Assembly (NCBI RefSeq): GCF_000832125.1
Contig: NZ_JPRK01000009.1
Span: 62,001 to 126,000, forward strand
Reading direction: 5' to 3'
DNA: 64,000 nt
Source of the DNA: Flavobacterium hibernum
GTDB taxonomy: Bacteria > Bacteroidota > Bacteroidia > Flavobacteriales > Flavobacteriaceae
In this document: in pieces, positions 16,118 to 24,738 of the stretch
Numbering within the stretch: position 1 is the stretch's first letter
Layout: each line of letters starts with the position of its first letter
Made by a program: the position numbers and the translations under genes
The notes under the pieces: model-generated
Told to the model about the DNA's origin: nothing
Databases searched by the model: none
Seen by the model: only the letters and a program-made list of their open reading frames with translations

Positions 16118-17989
16118 CTATTTTAACTCATAAATAAATGATTCTGAAGGCGCAATTTTCACTCTTGCAGTTCCTGCTCCATTTATAACTTTTAACAAAA
16201 CTGAGCTCTTTTTATACAATTGATCTATGAGAGTATACTCTCCATCCTTCAAATTCCACTTTTCAATAATACCAGAAGGAATCTTCAAATCAAACTCACT
16301 TGTTTTATCTGAAGAAAAATTAGCAACAATAACCAATTTTTGATTTTCTGACCAACGTACAAACGAATAAATCAATTCATCGTAACCAGCATTATTCTGA
16401 CGATTTACCGTTTGAATTTCCTCAAAACTTCCCATTAAAGCAGGACTTTTTATAGAGAAATTTAATAATCGTTTATAAAAGTCACGCAGGCTTTTCTCTG
16501 ATTCTGAAAGTTGTCCACCATCAAATTTTCCTTCATTCATCCATCGTTGGTGATTTGGAACTCCGATATAATCAAAAATTGAAGTTCTCGAACGAGTTCC
16601 AAAACCTGCATTTTCATTTCCAGCCTCTCCTACTTCCTGTCCAAAATAAACCATAGTTGGCGAAGTACTAATAGTTGTAGAAACCACCATTAACGGTTTC
16701 CCTCGTTCCGGTGTTCCTGCAAATTCAGGACTTGCTAAACGTTGTTCATCATGATTGTCTAAAAAATGAAGCATATTATGTTCAATATCTATCATTCCTT
16801 TTTGAATATCCGTTAATCCATCCGGAGACGATTTTCCGCGAATAACATCTTTTAGTTTATCATACGTTTCGACCTTATCATACAAATAATCCATTTTTCC
16901 TAAACGGATATAATTGCGGTATTCTTTAGGATTATAAACTTCTGCTAATAAAAAAGCATCTGGATTTTTCATTTTAATGGCTGAATTCATATAGCTCCAA
17001 AATTCGTACGGAACCATTTCGGCCATATCGTAACGAAAGCCATCAACACCTTTTGCAGTCCAATACAAAGCAATATCTTTAAATTTCTTCCAGGAATCCG
17101 GAACATCTTTATCTTGCCAAAAAGCAAAATGTTCTTTATAAGATTTTTGATCAAAACCCACAGGAAGCTCAGAAAAATCTTTAGAACCATCTGGGCGAAT
17201 CCCGTAATTTACCTTTACAGTTTCGTACCAGTCATTCTGGTCTGGTTTTACTTTTCGCGAACCATTACCTGTCCATTTTGCAGGATTTTCATCAAATACA
17301 CCATCAACAAGCGCATTTTTTTCTCCGTTTAAAGGAATATCATTGTCAGGAATTTCAAAATGCATTTTCGGGATATAATAGAAATTATTATCTCTTTTGT
17401 ATTCAACCGTTACATCGTCGTCAGCACCAAAGTCCTTTACACCTTCAGGATTATTCTTCCCCTCATATTTTCGAGCGATATGATTGGGTACAATATCAAT
17501 AATCAGTTTTAGTCCTGCTCTATGCGTACGAGAAATTAAATCTTCAAATTCTTGTAATCTATTGGCAGGATTTACTGCTAAATCAGGATTTACATTATAA
17601 TAATCTTTTACCGCATAGGGCGATCCTGCACGTCCTTTTACCACCTCAGGATCATCATTAGAAATTCCGTAAGCCGCATAATCTCTTACCAAAGCATGAT
17701 GCGGAACTCCAGTGTACCAAATATAAGTAACACCTAAGTCTTTGATTTCATGAAGTGCTTTGTCTGTAAAATCATTAAATTTCCCAACACCATTCTCTTC
17801 AATTGTTCCCCAAGGTTTGTTTGTTGTATTTTTATTCCCAAACAAACGTGTAAAAACCTGATAAACTACAACCTTCTTATTCTTAGAATCTTCCTCTTTA
17901 GTTACATCCATTTTTAAATCTTTGGTTTTACATGCCGAAAACAACATGGTTGCAGCCAATCCTGCAACAAAAACTCTTTTATTTATCAT
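16118..17989 (-). CDS. GH13 alpha-amylase family lipoprotein
   Basis: 623 residues. Signal peptide with lipobox LFSAC (C20). The GH13 barrel motifs are in order: region I DIVPNH (165-170), region II GFRYDMAEM with nucleophile D321, region III LLAEVY with acid E350, region IV FLDNHDEQR with D414. All catalytic residues are present. The protein acts on alpha-glucans outside the cytoplasm, probably at the outer membrane. A C-terminal beta domain follows the barrel. Not part of a Sus-type locus in this window; its neighbour GH130 converges from the other side. Confidence 0.9.
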   Translation of the reverse strand: MINKRVFVAGLAATMLFSACKTKDLKMDVTKEEDSKNKKVVVYQVFTRLFGNKNTTNKPWGTIEENGVGKFNDFTDKALHEIKDLGVTYIWYTGVPHHALVRDYAAYGISNDDPEVVKGRAGSPYAVKDYYNVNPDLAVNPANRLQEFEDLISRTHRAGLKLIIDIVPNHIARKYEGKNNPEGVKDFGADDDVTVEYKRDNNFYYIPKMHFEIPDNDIPLNGEKNALVDGVFDENPAKWTGNGSRKVKPDQNDWYETVKVNYGIRPDGSKDFSELPVGFDQKSYKEHFAFWQDKDVPDSWKKFKDIALYWTAKGVDGFRYDMAEMVPYEFWSYMNSAIKMKNPDAFLLAEVYNPKEYRNYIRLGKMDYLYDKVETYDKLKDVIRGKSSPDGLTDIQKGMIDIEHNMLHFLDNHDEQRLASPEFAGTPERGKPLMVVSTTISTSPTMVYFGQEVGEAGNENAGFGTRSRTSIFDYIGVPNHQRWMNEGKFDGGQLSESEKSLRDFYKRLLNFSIKSPALMGSFEEIQTVNRQNNAGYDELIYSFVRWSENQKLVIVANFSSDKTSEFDLKIPSGIIEKWNLKDGEYTLIDQLYKKSSVLLKVINGAGTARVKIAPSESFIYELK

Positions 17990-18247
17990 ATTTTTTATAA
18001 TCTAATTCATTTTTAAACTAAAAAAACAACCTCCTAGCTCAAAAACCATTTCCTAAATTTAGACTAAATTTTAAACTCAGAAAAAACTAAAATCACTTTT
18101 GCTTTAATTTCAGCTCAAAAAATTAAACTACAACGAGAGAGTGCCCAATTTTGTTAATAAATCGAATACATCAGCATCTCTATTTTCATCAGTCATTTTT
18201 GATTTATAAATTAATCTTAATATCAAGAAAGGTTGTAACCTTTTTCA

Positions 18248-18255
18248 TAAATTTG
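18248..18255 (+). promoter_or_regulatory. Candidate -7 element upstream of the OstA-like gene
   Basis: TAAATTTG fits TAnnTTTG exactly, 16 bp before the TTG start codon at 18272. No TTG sits at the ideal -33 distance; the closest (18233) is only 12 bp away. The remainder of the 282-bp gap upstream holds nothing else I can support. Confidence 0.35.
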
Positions 18256-18271
18256 ACAAAAATTTAATAAA

Positions 18272-19942
18272 TTGAAGAAATCATTCTTTATCATATCTTA
18301 TTGTTTGCTTTTGTTAAGCGTACAATCCATTTTTGCGCAGGCACCAAAACCAAAAACTATTAATATCGAGAATTCAGATTTAGTAGAAATTAATCAAGTA
18401 TTAGTACCTGATGGGGTTTTACTTACCGGAAATGTAAAAGTAAATCATGATGGTGTTGTATTAACCTGTAATAAAGCTTACTTTTTTCAAAAAGAAAATT
18501 ACCTTAAAGCTTTTGGAAATGTACAACTAGTTCAAGGTGATACTTTATTCCTGAACAGTAAATATGCCGAATATAGCGGAAACTTAAAAAAAGCTTTTGC
18601 AACTGGAGATGCCGTTATGAGTTCACCAGATGCAACCTTACGAACCGATACTATTAATTTTGATCGAAATGTTCAACAGGTTTTTTATAATACTAAAGGT
18701 ACGATTGTAAATAAAGACAATACTTTGGTAAGTAAATCCGGAAGGTATTATGTAGAAGAAAAAAAGTTCCAGTTTTTGACTGAAGTTACAATTACTAATC
18801 CAAAATATGTTATAAAATCAAATCATTTAGATTACTATAGCAACTCAGGGCATACCTATTTATTTGGACCTTCGACCATTACCAGTCAGTCTAATTATAT
18901 CTATACAGAAAAAGGTTTTTATGACACTAAGAAAAACTTAGCACATTTTTTACGAAGGTCATACATTAAATACGATGATCGACTTATTGAAGGCGATAGT
19001 TTATACTATAATCGGAATATCGAATTTGCATCAGCAACCAGAAATGTAAAAATCACTGACTCTATAAATCGTGGAATTGTAAAAGGTCATTATGCCGAAA
19101 TTTACAAACTTAAAGATTCGATGTTTGTAACAAAAAGAGCCGTAGCCATTAATCTTGTCGAAAAAGATTCCGTTTATATTCATGGACAAAAGTTGATGGT
19201 TACAGGAAAAGAAGGCGAACGAATTTTGAGAGCATACAAAAACGTTCGTTTTTACAAAATTGACATGAGCGGAAAATGCGATTCAATACATTCGAACTCT
19301 AAAACTGCATTAACCAAACTTATTGGTAATCCAATTTTATGGAATGGAGAAAGTCAAATTACCGGCGATATAATGCACTTAATTGGCGATAACAATACCA
19401 AAAAACTAGATTCTTTAAAAGTCCTCAATAACACCTTTATAGTCTCGCGGGATACCCTCGGAACGGGTTATAATCAGGTAAAAGGAATTAATTTGTTTGG
19501 AAAATTTAAAGATGGAAAACTACACGATGTTGATGTCATTAAAAATACCGAAGTGGTCTATTATATGCGGAATGATGACGATCATGAACTTATTGGAATT
19601 AATAAAAATGTGAGTAGTAAAATCAATCTTATTTTAGAAAACAATGATATTCAAACTATTACATTTTTCAACAAAGTTGATGGAGATCTTTGGCCTGAAG
19701 CCGATTTGCCCGAAAATGCACGTAAGTTAAAAGGGCTTCGTTGGCGTGGTGATGAACGAATAAAATCGAAAGATGATATTTTCACCGAAGAAGACAATGA
19801 AATGAATGACAAATTAGTTAAAGAAGGAAAAGACGAAGCAACCAAGAACAAAAACGTCCCGATGAAAGTCAGGAAAGAAACGCGAGATTACGATAAAAAG
19901 AAGCCCGCAGTAAAACCCGTACCAGCGAAGTCTAAAAAGTAG
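18272..19942 (+). CDS. OstA-like (LptA/LptD N-terminal domain) periplasmic protein
   Basis: 556 residues from a TTG codon. TTG is preferred because it yields a clean signal peptide (MKKSFFIISYCLLLLSVQSIFAQ, cleaved after IFA-Q region), while the next ATG would remove it. After the signal, repeated short beta strands with the GNVKVNHDGVVLTCNKAYFF pattern recur through at least 380 residues, as in the OstA/LptA beta-taco fold that moves lipopolysaccharide across the periplasm. The C-terminal 60 residues are Lys/Asp-rich and probably disordered. Unlike a simple LptA (about 180 residues) this protein has several fold-lengths, as in the larger Bacteroidota OstA-like proteins. Possible role in LPS export. 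Confidence 0.82.
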   Translation: MKKSFFIISYCLLLLSVQSIFAQAPKPKTINIENSDLVEINQVLVPDGVLLTGNVKVNHDGVVLTCNKAYFFQKENYLKAFGNVQLVQGDTLFLNSKYAEYSGNLKKAFATGDAVMSSPDATLRTDTINFDRNVQQVFYNTKGTIVNKDNTLVSKSGRYYVEEKKFQFLTEVTITNPKYVIKSNHLDYYSNSGHTYLFGPSTITSQSNYIYTEKGFYDTKKNLAHFLRRSYIKYDDRLIEGDSLYYNRNIEFASATRNVKITDSINRGIVKGHYAEIYKLKDSMFVTKRAVAINLVEKDSVYIHGQKLMVTGKEGERILRAYKNVRFYKIDMSGKCDSIHSNSKTALTKLIGNPILWNGESQITGDIMHLIGDNNTKKLDSLKVLNNTFIVSRDTLGTGYNQVKGINLFGKFKDGKLHDVDVIKNTEVVYYMRNDDDHELIGINKNVSSKINLILENNDIQTITFFNKVDGDLWPEADLPENARKLKGLRWRGDERIKSKDDIFTEEDNEMNDKLVKEGKDEATKNKNVPMKVRKETRDYDKKKPAVKPVPAKSKK

Positions 19943-19989
19943 TTTTCAGTTTTCAGTCGCAGTTTACAGAACCTGAAACAAAAAAACTA

Positions 19990-20029
19990 AGAACCTTAGT
20001 ACCTTTGCCTTTTTGAACCTTTGAAAAAA
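19990..20029. repeat. ACCTTTG string abutting the aminotransferase start, contains TACCTTTG
   Basis: The string GAACCTTAGTACCTTTGCCT followed by TTTTGAACCTTTGAAAAAA sits immediately before the ATG at 20030. It contains TACCTTTG, a perfect TAnnTTTG -7 element, at about 20000-20007. An upstream GTCGCAGTTTACAG piece at about 19958 resembles one near 40988. Confidence 0.6.
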
Positions 20030-21217
20030 ATGAATACAGATTTTATAAAATACCAAGCTCAAACTTCCCCTTATCCTTTAGGAATGGAAGTTTCGCACGC
20101 TATTGGCTCTTATATTTACGATACTAACGACAAAAAATATTTAGATTTTGTAGCCGGAGTTTCGGCTTGTACACTAGGACACCAACACCCAAGAGTTAAT
20201 CAAGCAATAAAAGATCAATTGGATAAATACTCGCACGTAATGGTTTATGGCGAATATTCGCAAAGTCCAGCCGTTCAATATTGTAAATTACTAGCCTCAC
20301 TCCTACCGGAATCTCTAAATAAAACCTATTTGGTTAATTCAGGAACCGAAGCAATAGAAGGCGCACTAAAATTAGCCAAACGAACAACAGGTCGCAGTCA
20401 GCTTATTTCTTGCCACAATGCTTATCATGGTAACACAATGGGATCAATGAGTGTTATGGGATTTGAAGAACGCAAAAGAGCCTTTCGTCCTTTGCTTCCA
20501 GATGTCGATTTTATAACTTTTAACAACGAAGAAGATTTACAAAAAATAACTACAAGAACAGCGGCAATACTTTTAGAAACTATTCAAGGAGGTGCTGGAT
20601 TTATTCAACCCGAAAACAACTTTCTGCAAAAAGTTCGCAAACGTTGTGACGAAGTTGGCGCCATGATGATCGTCGACGAAATTCAGCCAGGTTTTGGTAG
20701 AACCGGAAAACTATTTGGTTTTCAGAATTACGATGTCGTTCCGGATATTGTGGTGATGGGAAAAGGAATGGGAGGCGGAATGCCTGTTGGTGCTTTTACA
20801 GCACAAGCAGAAAAAATGGACCTTTTAACAGAAAACCCTAAATTAGGTCATATTACGACTTTTGGTGGTCATCCTGTCATTGCGTCAGCCTGTTTAGCTA
20901 CTTTGCAAGAATTAACTGAAACTAATCTAATGCAAGAAGCTTTAGAGAAAGAAAAACTCTTTAGATCGCTTTTGGTACATCCTTTGATAAAGGAAGTTAG
21001 AGGAAAAGGATTAATGCTTGCCGCTATGACTGAAACTGCCGAAATAACAAATGAGGTAATTTTGAAATGTCAGGACAAAGGGCTCATTTTATTCTGGTTG
21101 CTGTTTGAAGGATGCGCTATCAGAATAACACCACCGTTAACCATTTCTGATGAAGAAATAAAAGAAGGTTGTGCCATAATTTTGGACGTTATGGATGACA
21201 TTTTGAAAAAAGAATAA
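20030..21217 (+). CDS. Class III (ornithine/acetylornithine-type) aminotransferase
   Basis: 395 residues from ATG 20030; the frame is open to a TTG at 20021 but that falls in the repeat. Fold-type I class III aminotransferase: PLP phosphate loop NSGTEA (103-108), D216-E217 in MIVDEIQPGFGRTG, and the Schiff-base lysine K245 in VVMGKGMGGGMPVGAF. Substrate not determined: the signature fits acetylornithine, ornithine or another omega-amino donor. Neighbours (OstA-like protein upstream, TPR-aroE downstream) do not help. The start codon follows an ACCTTTG repeat string directly. Confidence 0.85.
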   Translation: MNTDFIKYQAQTSPYPLGMEVSHAIGSYIYDTNDKKYLDFVAGVSACTLGHQHPRVNQAIKDQLDKYSHVMVYGEYSQSPAVQYCKLLASLLPESLNKTYLVNSGTEAIEGALKLAKRTTGRSQLISCHNAYHGNTMGSMSVMGFEERKRAFRPLLPDVDFITFNNEEDLQKITTRTAAILLETIQGGAGFIQPENNFLQKVRKRCDEVGAMMIVDEIQPGFGRTGKLFGFQNYDVVPDIVVMGKGMGGGMPVGAFTAQAEKMDLLTENPKLGHITTFGGHPVIASACLATLQELTETNLMQEALEKEKLFRSLLVHPLIKEVRGKGLMLAAMTETAEITNEVILKCQDKGLILFWLLFEGCAIRITPPLTISDEEIKEGCAIILDVMDDILKKE

Positions 21218-21228
21218 AAAACTTAATT

Positions 21229-21330
21229 TGGAGCTACTTACCGCGTCAGTTTACTATCGTTCATGTCCTGCTATCAACTTTATCTTTGTATTAAAAAAAG
21301 ATATCGCCACTATAAGGACTAAAGCTCTCC
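21229..21330 (+). ncRNA. Candidate structured RNA element upstream of the TPR gene
   Basis: Three nested perfect stems are visible: GAGCT (21231-21235) with AGCTC (21323-21327), GTCCT (21265-21269) with AGGAC (21315-21319), and TATCTTT (21281-21287) with AAAGATA (21297-21303). The conserved-looking flanks GGAGCTAC and ACTAAAGCTCTCC resemble a hairpin-type element I have the impression recurs in Flavobacterium genomes. Whether Rfam's Flavo-1 covers it I cannot tell. The TATCTTTG within it could alternatively be a -7 element. Confidence 0.4.
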
Positions 21331-21512
21331 GTTAAAAAACAACTATAATAATAACTAATAGTCTTTTTAAAAATAAGAAGATTATGACTAAAAACAGAAT
21401 GGAATTCTGTCCATATTGTTAATTAAATTGTTCACAACAATTAATTTCCTTTCCCCACAACAATAATATGGTTGCCTAAATTTATAACAGGCTAATTTCA
21501 AATAAACAAAGT

Positions 21513-22910
21513 ATGCAATTAAGCAACGAAGAAGAAGATTATAACCTATCCCTATCCAAATTTGAGTCTATGTTAAAAACTAACAAGGTACTCTTTTTTG
21601 ATTCTGAAGAATTTGAAGAAATTATACTTCATTATTTAGATATAGGTAAGGCTAATTTAGCAAAAAAGGCCTTGAAACTTGCATTAGACCAACACCCAAA
21701 ATCTACGGGCTTAAAATTAGTACAAGTAGAAATGTTGGTTTACGACGACAAACTAGAAATCGCCGAAAAACTCTTGAATGAGTTGTATGCAATTGAACCC
21801 AACAACGAGGAAATTTACATCCAGAAAGCAAATATTTGTTCTAAAAGAGATCAACACGAAAAAGCGGTAGAATTACTTAAAATTGCTTTGCAATATACTG
21901 ACGATTACGCTGACGTGTACAATTTAATTGGAATGGAATATCTATTTATGGATAACCTTGAGATGGCAAAAGACAGTTTTATTAAATGTCTGGAAGAAGA
22001 TTTAGAAGATCAATCTGCTTTATACAATGTCGTTTATTGTTTTGAATTTTTAGATCAAAACCAAGAAGCCATTGTATATCTTAACGATTATATCAACAAA
22101 AACCCATATAGCGAAATCGCTTGGCATCAGTTGGGACGTTTACATTATGGTGTAAAAGAATACGAAAATGCGATTCGCGCTTTTGACTATGCAACTCTTA
22201 TCGACGATGAGTTTTTGGGAGCTTTTATGGAAAAAGCAAAAGCTTACGAACGCCTAAAAAAATACAGTGAAGCTATAGAAAGCTATAACAGAACGATCGA
22301 ATTAGACGATGCAACTTCGTATGCTTTATTGCGTATTGGAAAATGCCACGAAAAACTTGGTAATACTGCAAAAGCATTACAATATTACAACCAGACTGTA
22401 CACGAAGATCCGCTTTTAGATAAAGGCTGGATTGCTATTACGGACTTTTATGTTCGTCAAAAAAACTTTCAAAAAGCCTTGTTCTTTGTCAACAAAGCAT
22501 TAGCTATTGACAATCAAAATCGTTTATATTGGAAACGTTATGCGACGATCAATAAACAAATGAACTTTTTTGAGGAAGCTGAGTTTGGTTATAGAAAAGC
22601 AGTAGAATTTGGAGATTACGCCTTAGATACCTGGTTATTTTGGGTTGATATTCTACAATTTTTAGGTGAATTCGAAAGCGCTATTCAAACCTTGTTACAA
22701 GCTTCAGAATATTTTCCTGAAGAAAACGAAATCGAATACCGTTTGGCCGGATTGTACTTTATGATTCAGGACAATACAAAAGCAAAATTTCATTTAAGCA
22801 ATGGTTTGCGTTTAAACTTTGATAATTATATCTTAATCGAAGATTTATTTCCAGTAGTCTGGTCAAAAAAAATGGTTAAAAATTACATTGAAAAACACAG
22901 AAAACAATAA
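21513..22910 (+). CDS. Tetratricopeptide repeat protein
   Basis: 465 residues, no signal peptide. Tandem 34-residue TPR units run through most of the length, with consensus positions clear (AWHQLGRLHYGVKEYENAIRAFDYATLIDD; EKAKAYERLKKYSEAIESYNRTIELD; ALLRIGKCHEKLGNTAKALQYYNQTV). TPRs mediate protein-protein binding; the partner is unknown. The stop codon shares one base with the aroE start, so the two are coupled. A TPR gene next to aroE is a conserved Flavobacteriia arrangement as far as I know (not checked). Upstream is the candidate structured RNA. Confidence 0.85.
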   Translation: MQLSNEEEDYNLSLSKFESMLKTNKVLFFDSEEFEEIILHYLDIGKANLAKKALKLALDQHPKSTGLKLVQVEMLVYDDKLEIAEKLLNELYAIEPNNEEIYIQKANICSKRDQHEKAVELLKIALQYTDDYADVYNLIGMEYLFMDNLEMAKDSFIKCLEEDLEDQSALYNVVYCFEFLDQNQEAIVYLNDYINKNPYSEIAWHQLGRLHYGVKEYENAIRAFDYATLIDDEFLGAFMEKAKAYERLKKYSEAIESYNRTIELDDATSYALLRIGKCHEKLGNTAKALQYYNQTVHEDPLLDKGWIAITDFYVRQKNFQKALFFVNKALAIDNQNRLYWKRYATINKQMNFFEEAEFGYRKAVEFGDYALDTWLFWVDILQFLGEFESAIQTLLQASEYFPEENEIEYRLAGLYFMIQDNTKAKFHLSNGLRLNFDNYILIEDLFPVVWSKKMVKNYIEKHRKQ

Positions 22911-23659
22911 TGATTGATACTTTAAGAAGACGTTTTGGCTTGTTGGGCCGTAATATTAGTTATTCATTTTCGAAAGGATATTTTACAGAAAAATTTAGTG
23001 ATGAAGTTTTTGCCGGCAACAGCTACGAAAATTTCGATATTTCTGAAATTAATTATTTTACCGAATTGGTAAAAAACAATCCTGATTTAAAAGGTTTAAA
23101 TGTTACAATTCCGTATAAAGAACAAGTCATACCCTTTTTAGATAAACTATCAAAAAAAGCCGCTTTAATTGGAGCAGTTAACACAATTAAATTCACTAAA
23201 AGCGGAAAATTAAAAGGATACAACACTGATTATTATGGTTTCAAAAAATCATTAGAACCATTATTAGAACCACATCATAAAAAAGCACTTATTCTAGGCA
23301 CAGGCGGAGCATCAAAAGGTGTCGCTTTTGCTCTTGATGAACTAGGTATTCCTTACACTTTTGTTTCGAGAGAAGCCAAAGAAAACATTATTGACTACAA
23401 CTTAATTAACGCTACAACTTTTGATAACTATAAAATTATTATCAATTGTACTCCAGTTGGTACAAGCCCAAATATAGAAGCTTGCCCTGATCTTCCATAC
23501 GAGTTTTTTACAGATAAACATATTGCTTACGATTTAATATACAATCCGGCAGAAACTCAGTTTTTAAAAAATGCGAAAGAAAAAGGAGCAGTAATAAAGA
23601 ATGGTTACGATATGCTTATTTTTCAAGCCGAAAAAGCCTGGAAAATCTGGAATAAATAA
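22910..23659 (+). CDS. aroE: Shikimate dehydrogenase
   Basis: 249 residues, slightly short for the family but complete. Reduces 3-dehydroshikimate with NADPH in aromatic amino acid synthesis. N-terminal substrate segment FGLLGRNISYSFSKGYF, NVTIPYKE with the catalytic lysine and NTDYYGFKKSL with the conserved Asp, then the nucleotide fold LILGTGGASKGVAFAL. The C-terminal GYDMLIFQAEKAWKIW is typical. ATG overlaps the TPR stop (TAATG), so translation is coupled. Confidence 0.93.
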   Translation: MIDTLRRRFGLLGRNISYSFSKGYFTEKFSDEVFAGNSYENFDISEINYFTELVKNNPDLKGLNVTIPYKEQVIPFLDKLSKKAALIGAVNTIKFTKSGKLKGYNTDYYGFKKSLEPLLEPHHKKALILGTGGASKGVAFALDELGIPYTFVSREAKENIIDYNLINATTFDNYKIIINCTPVGTSPNIEACPDLPYEFFTDKHIAYDLIYNPAETQFLKNAKEKGAVIKNGYDMLIFQAEKAWKIWNK

Positions 23660-23725
23660 AAATTCAGTTACAAATAAAACATTAACGTAATTTTCATAAA
23701 TTAGACTACTCATTTATAAGTAGTT

Positions 23726-24490
23726 ATGAATAAATTACAAACATTATTCTTGTTTCATCTTCTAATCACATTTTCTGTCCTGGCACAAGAAAAGAGTCAA
23801 GACTTAAATGAAAACTCTCAAAATATTTATACTGAGGCTCGGTATCATTATTACTTAAAAACTATTTTACTCTTTAATGAGTATTTAGATACTGAGACAG
23901 GTTCTTTTAATACAACAGAAATTCGATTCTTACATCCTATTGCAAATAAAGCTTGGAATTTAAGAGTCGACCTTCCGTTAGTTTCTACAAATACTTCTTC
24001 GATTAATAAAACTGGAATTGGAGACATTGGATTTGGCATTAGCTACATTCCTTACTTGAAACATGAGAATGGCGGAATCGCCTTTCGAGCAAGAATTATT
24101 TCTAATTCTGCCGCAGATCCCGCTCTGGGAAGTGGAAAATGGGTGGTTGCACCCGCCGTATTCTATGGAAAATATCTTGTCCTAAATAAATTACTATGGA
24201 TAACTTCGCTTGAAAATCAAAGTAGCTTCGCAGGATCAGACAATCGGAATGCCATAAATCTAACCGCTTTCGAAAATTACTTCATGTATATCTTTGGCAA
24301 AAACTGGGTTGCTGCAGATGTAGCTTTTAGATACAATGCCACTAATAAAGGCTACCCAAATAATACTTTTATTGAATTTGGTCGAAAAATTACCAAAAAC
24401 GATATGGCTTACATTCATCCTAGCATAGGATTTGGAGGTCATAAAACTTATAATTACGGTATCGAAGTAGGAATGTTGATTTTATTTTAA
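23726..24490 (+). CDS. Outer-membrane beta-barrel-like protein
   Basis: 254 residues with a signal peptide (LLITFSVLAQ). Alternating hydrophobic strands ending in aromatic residues run through the whole mature part, and the protein closes with a hydrophobic C-terminal strand (YNYGIEVGMLILF) ending in Phe, the usual outer-membrane insertion signal. It probably forms an 8-12-strand barrel. No known transporter family is evident to me. A short hairpin (ACTACTCATTTATAAGTAGT) precedes the start. Function unknown. Confidence 0.6.
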   Translation: MNKLQTLFLFHLLITFSVLAQEKSQDLNENSQNIYTEARYHYYLKTILLFNEYLDTETGSFNTTEIRFLHPIANKAWNLRVDLPLVSTNTSSINKTGIGDIGFGISYIPYLKHENGGIAFRARIISNSAADPALGSGKWVVAPAVFYGKYLVLNKLLWITSLENQSSFAGSDNRNAINLTAFENYFMYIFGKNWVAADVAFRYNATNKGYPNNTFIEFGRKITKNDMAYIHPSIGFGGHKTYNYGIEVGMLILF

Positions 24491-24738
24491 TTTAAAGTAA
24501 AATTAAAATTTCAGGCAAATGATATTAATTTAATTTCAATTTTCTAAAATTTCTATTAAATCAGAATTTAAATTTACTTCAAAAAAAAGAGTAAAAAAAC
24601 CGATATGATATTCGTAAAATACTGCAATAAATAAGAATTTCATCGGAAAATAGCGTATAAACAAACGATTTATTTTGTATTTAGAAACACCTTTACTATC
24701 TTTCGCTCTGTTTAAATAAAAACCTTATACATTAAATA
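24491..24738. other. AT-rich gap, no gene or repeat recognised
   Basis: About 250 bp of AT-rich DNA between the beta-barrel gene and the DUF349 gene. I see no open frame of note and no copy of the repeat families in this window. It probably carries the promoter of the DUF349 gene, but no full TAnnTTTG match is clear. Confidence 0.5.

Noticed and set aside
14985..17989. GH130 and GH13 genes as a polysaccharide utilisation locus
   Set aside because: They converge rather than form an operon, and there is no SusC/SusD pair or sensor near them.
21384..21422. 12-residue ORF MTKNRMEFCPYC as an amino-acid leader peptide
   Set aside because: No repeated regulatory codon (for instance Trp, Phe or Tyr runs) to support attenuation of aroE, so it is noted only with the structured element.
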